A DNA stretch of 40,521 nucleotides from an uncultured Collinsella sp. (GTDB taxonomy: Bacteria > Actinomycetota > Coriobacteriia > Coriobacteriales > Coriobacteriaceae). Made by a program: the position numbers and the translations under genes. The stretch is taken from assembly GCA_959027945.1 (NCBI GenBank), contig CAUFRO010000018.1, forward strand, positions 1-40,521, written 5' to 3'. Below, piece after piece: positions 39,413-40,521 of this stretch (its first letter is position 1; every line of letters starts with the position of its first letter). Below the pieces are notes generated by a model. It saw nothing but the letters and a program-made list of their open reading frames with translations. It did not search any database and was not told where the DNA came from.

Positions 39413-40132
39413 ATGCCCGCGCCCAAAAATGCACCGCTTTACCAGCAGATTTACGATGAAATCAAGGATGCGATCGAGAAAGGTGTTTATGCACCCAAGG
39501 AGCGTATTCCGTCCGAGCTTGAGCTAGCCGAGCAGTACGACGTGAGCCGCATTACGGTGCGCCGCGCCGTCGAGGAGCTGTGCTCCGATGGCTACCTGGT
39601 TAAGCAGCAGGGCCGTGGTACCTTTGTCTCCACGCCGCACATCAATCGCCAGTTTCACGCCTCGACGTTGCAGACGTTTACCGCGCTGTGTGCCGGCAAT
39701 GGCATGAAGGCCGGTGCGCACGTGATCGATCGCCAGATTGTGCCGGCGCGTCAAAACGAGATGGAGTTCTTTGGCCTGCAGAAGGACGCGCTGCTGCTGC
39801 ATATTAAGCGCGTGCGTACAGCCGATGGCGAGCCCATCTTTGAGGAGAACATCTTTGTGCCGTTTGACGCCTACCGTGAGCTGTTGACGGCCGATCTTGA
39901 GGACAAGTCGATTTTTGCCGAGGTCGAGCGTGTTGGCGGAACGCCGATTGTCTCGGTTGGCTACCGCACGGTCGAGGCCGTTCGTGCCAATGCCGAGCAG
40001 GCGGCCGAGTTGGGCATTGCTCCGCACGATCCACTGCTCAACCTGCGCGCCGGCTTTACCGGTCCTAATGGCGAACCGGTCCTGATGGGTAAGCAGTACT
40101 ACGTGGGATCGCGCTACGTTATGGTCATGTAG
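39413..40132 (+). CDS. GntR/HutC-family regulator 2
   Basis: A 239-residue regulator. The winged helix (about 5-75) reads A-P-L-Y-Q-Q-I-Y-D-E-I...P-S-E-L-E-L-A-E-Q-Y-D-V-S-R-I-T-V-R-R-A-V-E-E-L and ends G-R-G-T-F-V. A UTRA ligand domain (about 95-238) follows. The ribosome site is weak (AAGAG). It is a separate, closely related type to the regulator at 29784. Shared sequence upstream of this gene, the EamA gene and the PTS operon suggests it controls them; the ligand is probably a phosphorylated sugar-amine. Confidence 0.88.
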   Translation: MPAPKNAPLYQQIYDEIKDAIEKGVYAPKERIPSELELAEQYDVSRITVRRAVEELCSDGYLVKQQGRGTFVSTPHINRQFHASTLQTFTALCAGNGMKAGAHVIDRQIVPARQNEMEFFGLQKDALLLHIKRVRTADGEPIFEENIFVPFDAYRELLTADLEDKSIFAEVERVGGTPIVSVGYRTVEAVRANAEQAAELGIAPHDPLLNLRAGFTGPNGEPVLMGKQYYVGSRYVMVM

Positions 40133-40136
40133 GGTT

Positions 40137-40303
40137 GGTTCCGCCGTTCTGACGAACGGCGGACCGGCCGACGCTGCAAACGCCCCTAAGCGGCAATCTG
40201 ACGTTCAATCGTCGGTCGCGTACCGAAGTACGCTTCCCTCCTCTTTCACGTCACCTTGCTCGCTTAGGGGCGTTTTCGCTGACTTATGCTCAACCAGCGA
40301 CGT
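40137..40303 (+). ncRNA. Multi-stem conserved element, copy R2
   Basis: It begins 4 nt after the GntR stop. The first hairpin (40137-40165) has arms GGTTCCGCCGTTC and GAACGGCGGACC. P2 is AAACGCCCCTAAGCG (40178-40192) with CGCTTAGGGGCGTTT (40261-40275), 15 of 15 pairs. P3 TGACGT (40199-40204)/ACGTCA (40248-40253), P4 GCGTAC (40218-40223)/GTACGC (40228-40233), and P5 CGCTG/CAGCG (40277-40281/40295-40299) complete it. All four linkers match copy R1. Nothing else recognisable fills the remainder of the 325-bp gap except a possible promoter before the next gene. Confidence 0.55.
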
Positions 40304-40457
40304 TTCCACGCTTGTCAAGAGATTAGCCGTTGGGAAGGTGTCCAAAAATCCCACGCTCGTTCCTTTTTGATTGCGTTGCCCGTGGCCGACAGCCGTGCGG
40401 CACCGGTCCGCGTGGCGGCGTATAATCGGCGGCAGATGACTTGGACGTTAGGAAACC

Positions 40458-40521
40458 ATGACCGATAGCATGCAGCAGATGGCGCTCGACACGCTCGGCG
40501 CCTATTTTGGCTACACCTCGT
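40458..40521 (+). CDS. RecQ-like helicase, N-terminus only (partial)
   Basis: The ATG at 40458 has AGGAAA just upstream. The visible 21 residues contain L-G-A-Y-F-G-Y-T-S, which resembles the start of RecQ DNA helicases (F-G-Y-x-S-F-R-P-x-Q). The window ends before any motor motif, so the assignment is tentative. Confidence 0.5.
   Translation, partial: MTDSMQQMALDTLGAYFGYTS

Overview
The window is about 40.5 kb of GC-rich bacterial DNA. The gene set and the abundant dispersed palindromes point to a gut Coriobacteriia, most likely Collinsella. This assignment is an inference from gene content and codon use, as no rRNA gene is present. I count 36 complete protein genes, the first codons of one more (a RecQ-like helicase at the right edge) and one tRNA-Asp. 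I see no insertion sequence, prophage or CRISPR array.

Left part (1-13.3 kb): a run of 62-bp hairpin repeats, a membrane-anchored C39-like cysteine protease on the minus strand, and an APC amino-acid permease paired with a metal-dependent amidohydrolase. Then come two LytS/LytT-type two-component systems separated by a zinc-dependent phospholipase-like gene, an MFS transporter and a glycosyltransferase. The second kinase overlaps the glycosyltransferase by 4 bp. A small metallophosphoesterase with an abrupt codon-use shift closes the block.

Middle part (13.3-29.8 kb): a 144-nt hairpin element lies upstream of tRNA-Asp. An Rrf2-type regulator with an IscR-like cysteine set precedes a MutY-like glycosylase that lacks the usual iron-sulfur cysteines and the usual catalytic Asp, followed by rubrerythrin. 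A gene for a four-helix membrane protein sits between two direct copies of a 180-nt element whose 26-27 bp stems differ in sequence but stay perfectly paired. After a small membrane protein comes an AT-richer two-gene island (nucleotidyltransferase-fold protein plus helix-turn-helix protein, overlapping by 4 bp) that resembles a toxin-antitoxin or defence pair. Housekeeping genes follow: rmuC, an ABC exporter, nth, mfd, a PAP2 phosphatase, a threonine-aldolase-like lyase and a GNAT acetyltransferase.

Right part (29.8-40.5 kb): a sugar-amine catabolic region. It holds a GntR/HutC regulator divergent from a SIS-domain deglycase, an EamA transporter, a mannose-family PTS (fused EIIA-EIIB, then EIIC and EIID), a second SIS deglycase, a HAD phosphatase/mutase, a YitT protein and a second GntR/HutC regulator. 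The combination of a mannose-type PTS with two FrlB/GfrE/GfrF-like SIS proteins resembles fructoselysine/glucoselysine (Amadori product) use. A shared 16-bp box upstream of the EamA and PTS genes, with a partial match upstream of the second regulator, suggests a common regulon. Two copies of a multi-stem element with invariant linkers and rewritten stems begin 2-4 nt after the stop codons of the first SIS gene and the second GntR gene. These covarying elements are the best candidates here for something undescribed.
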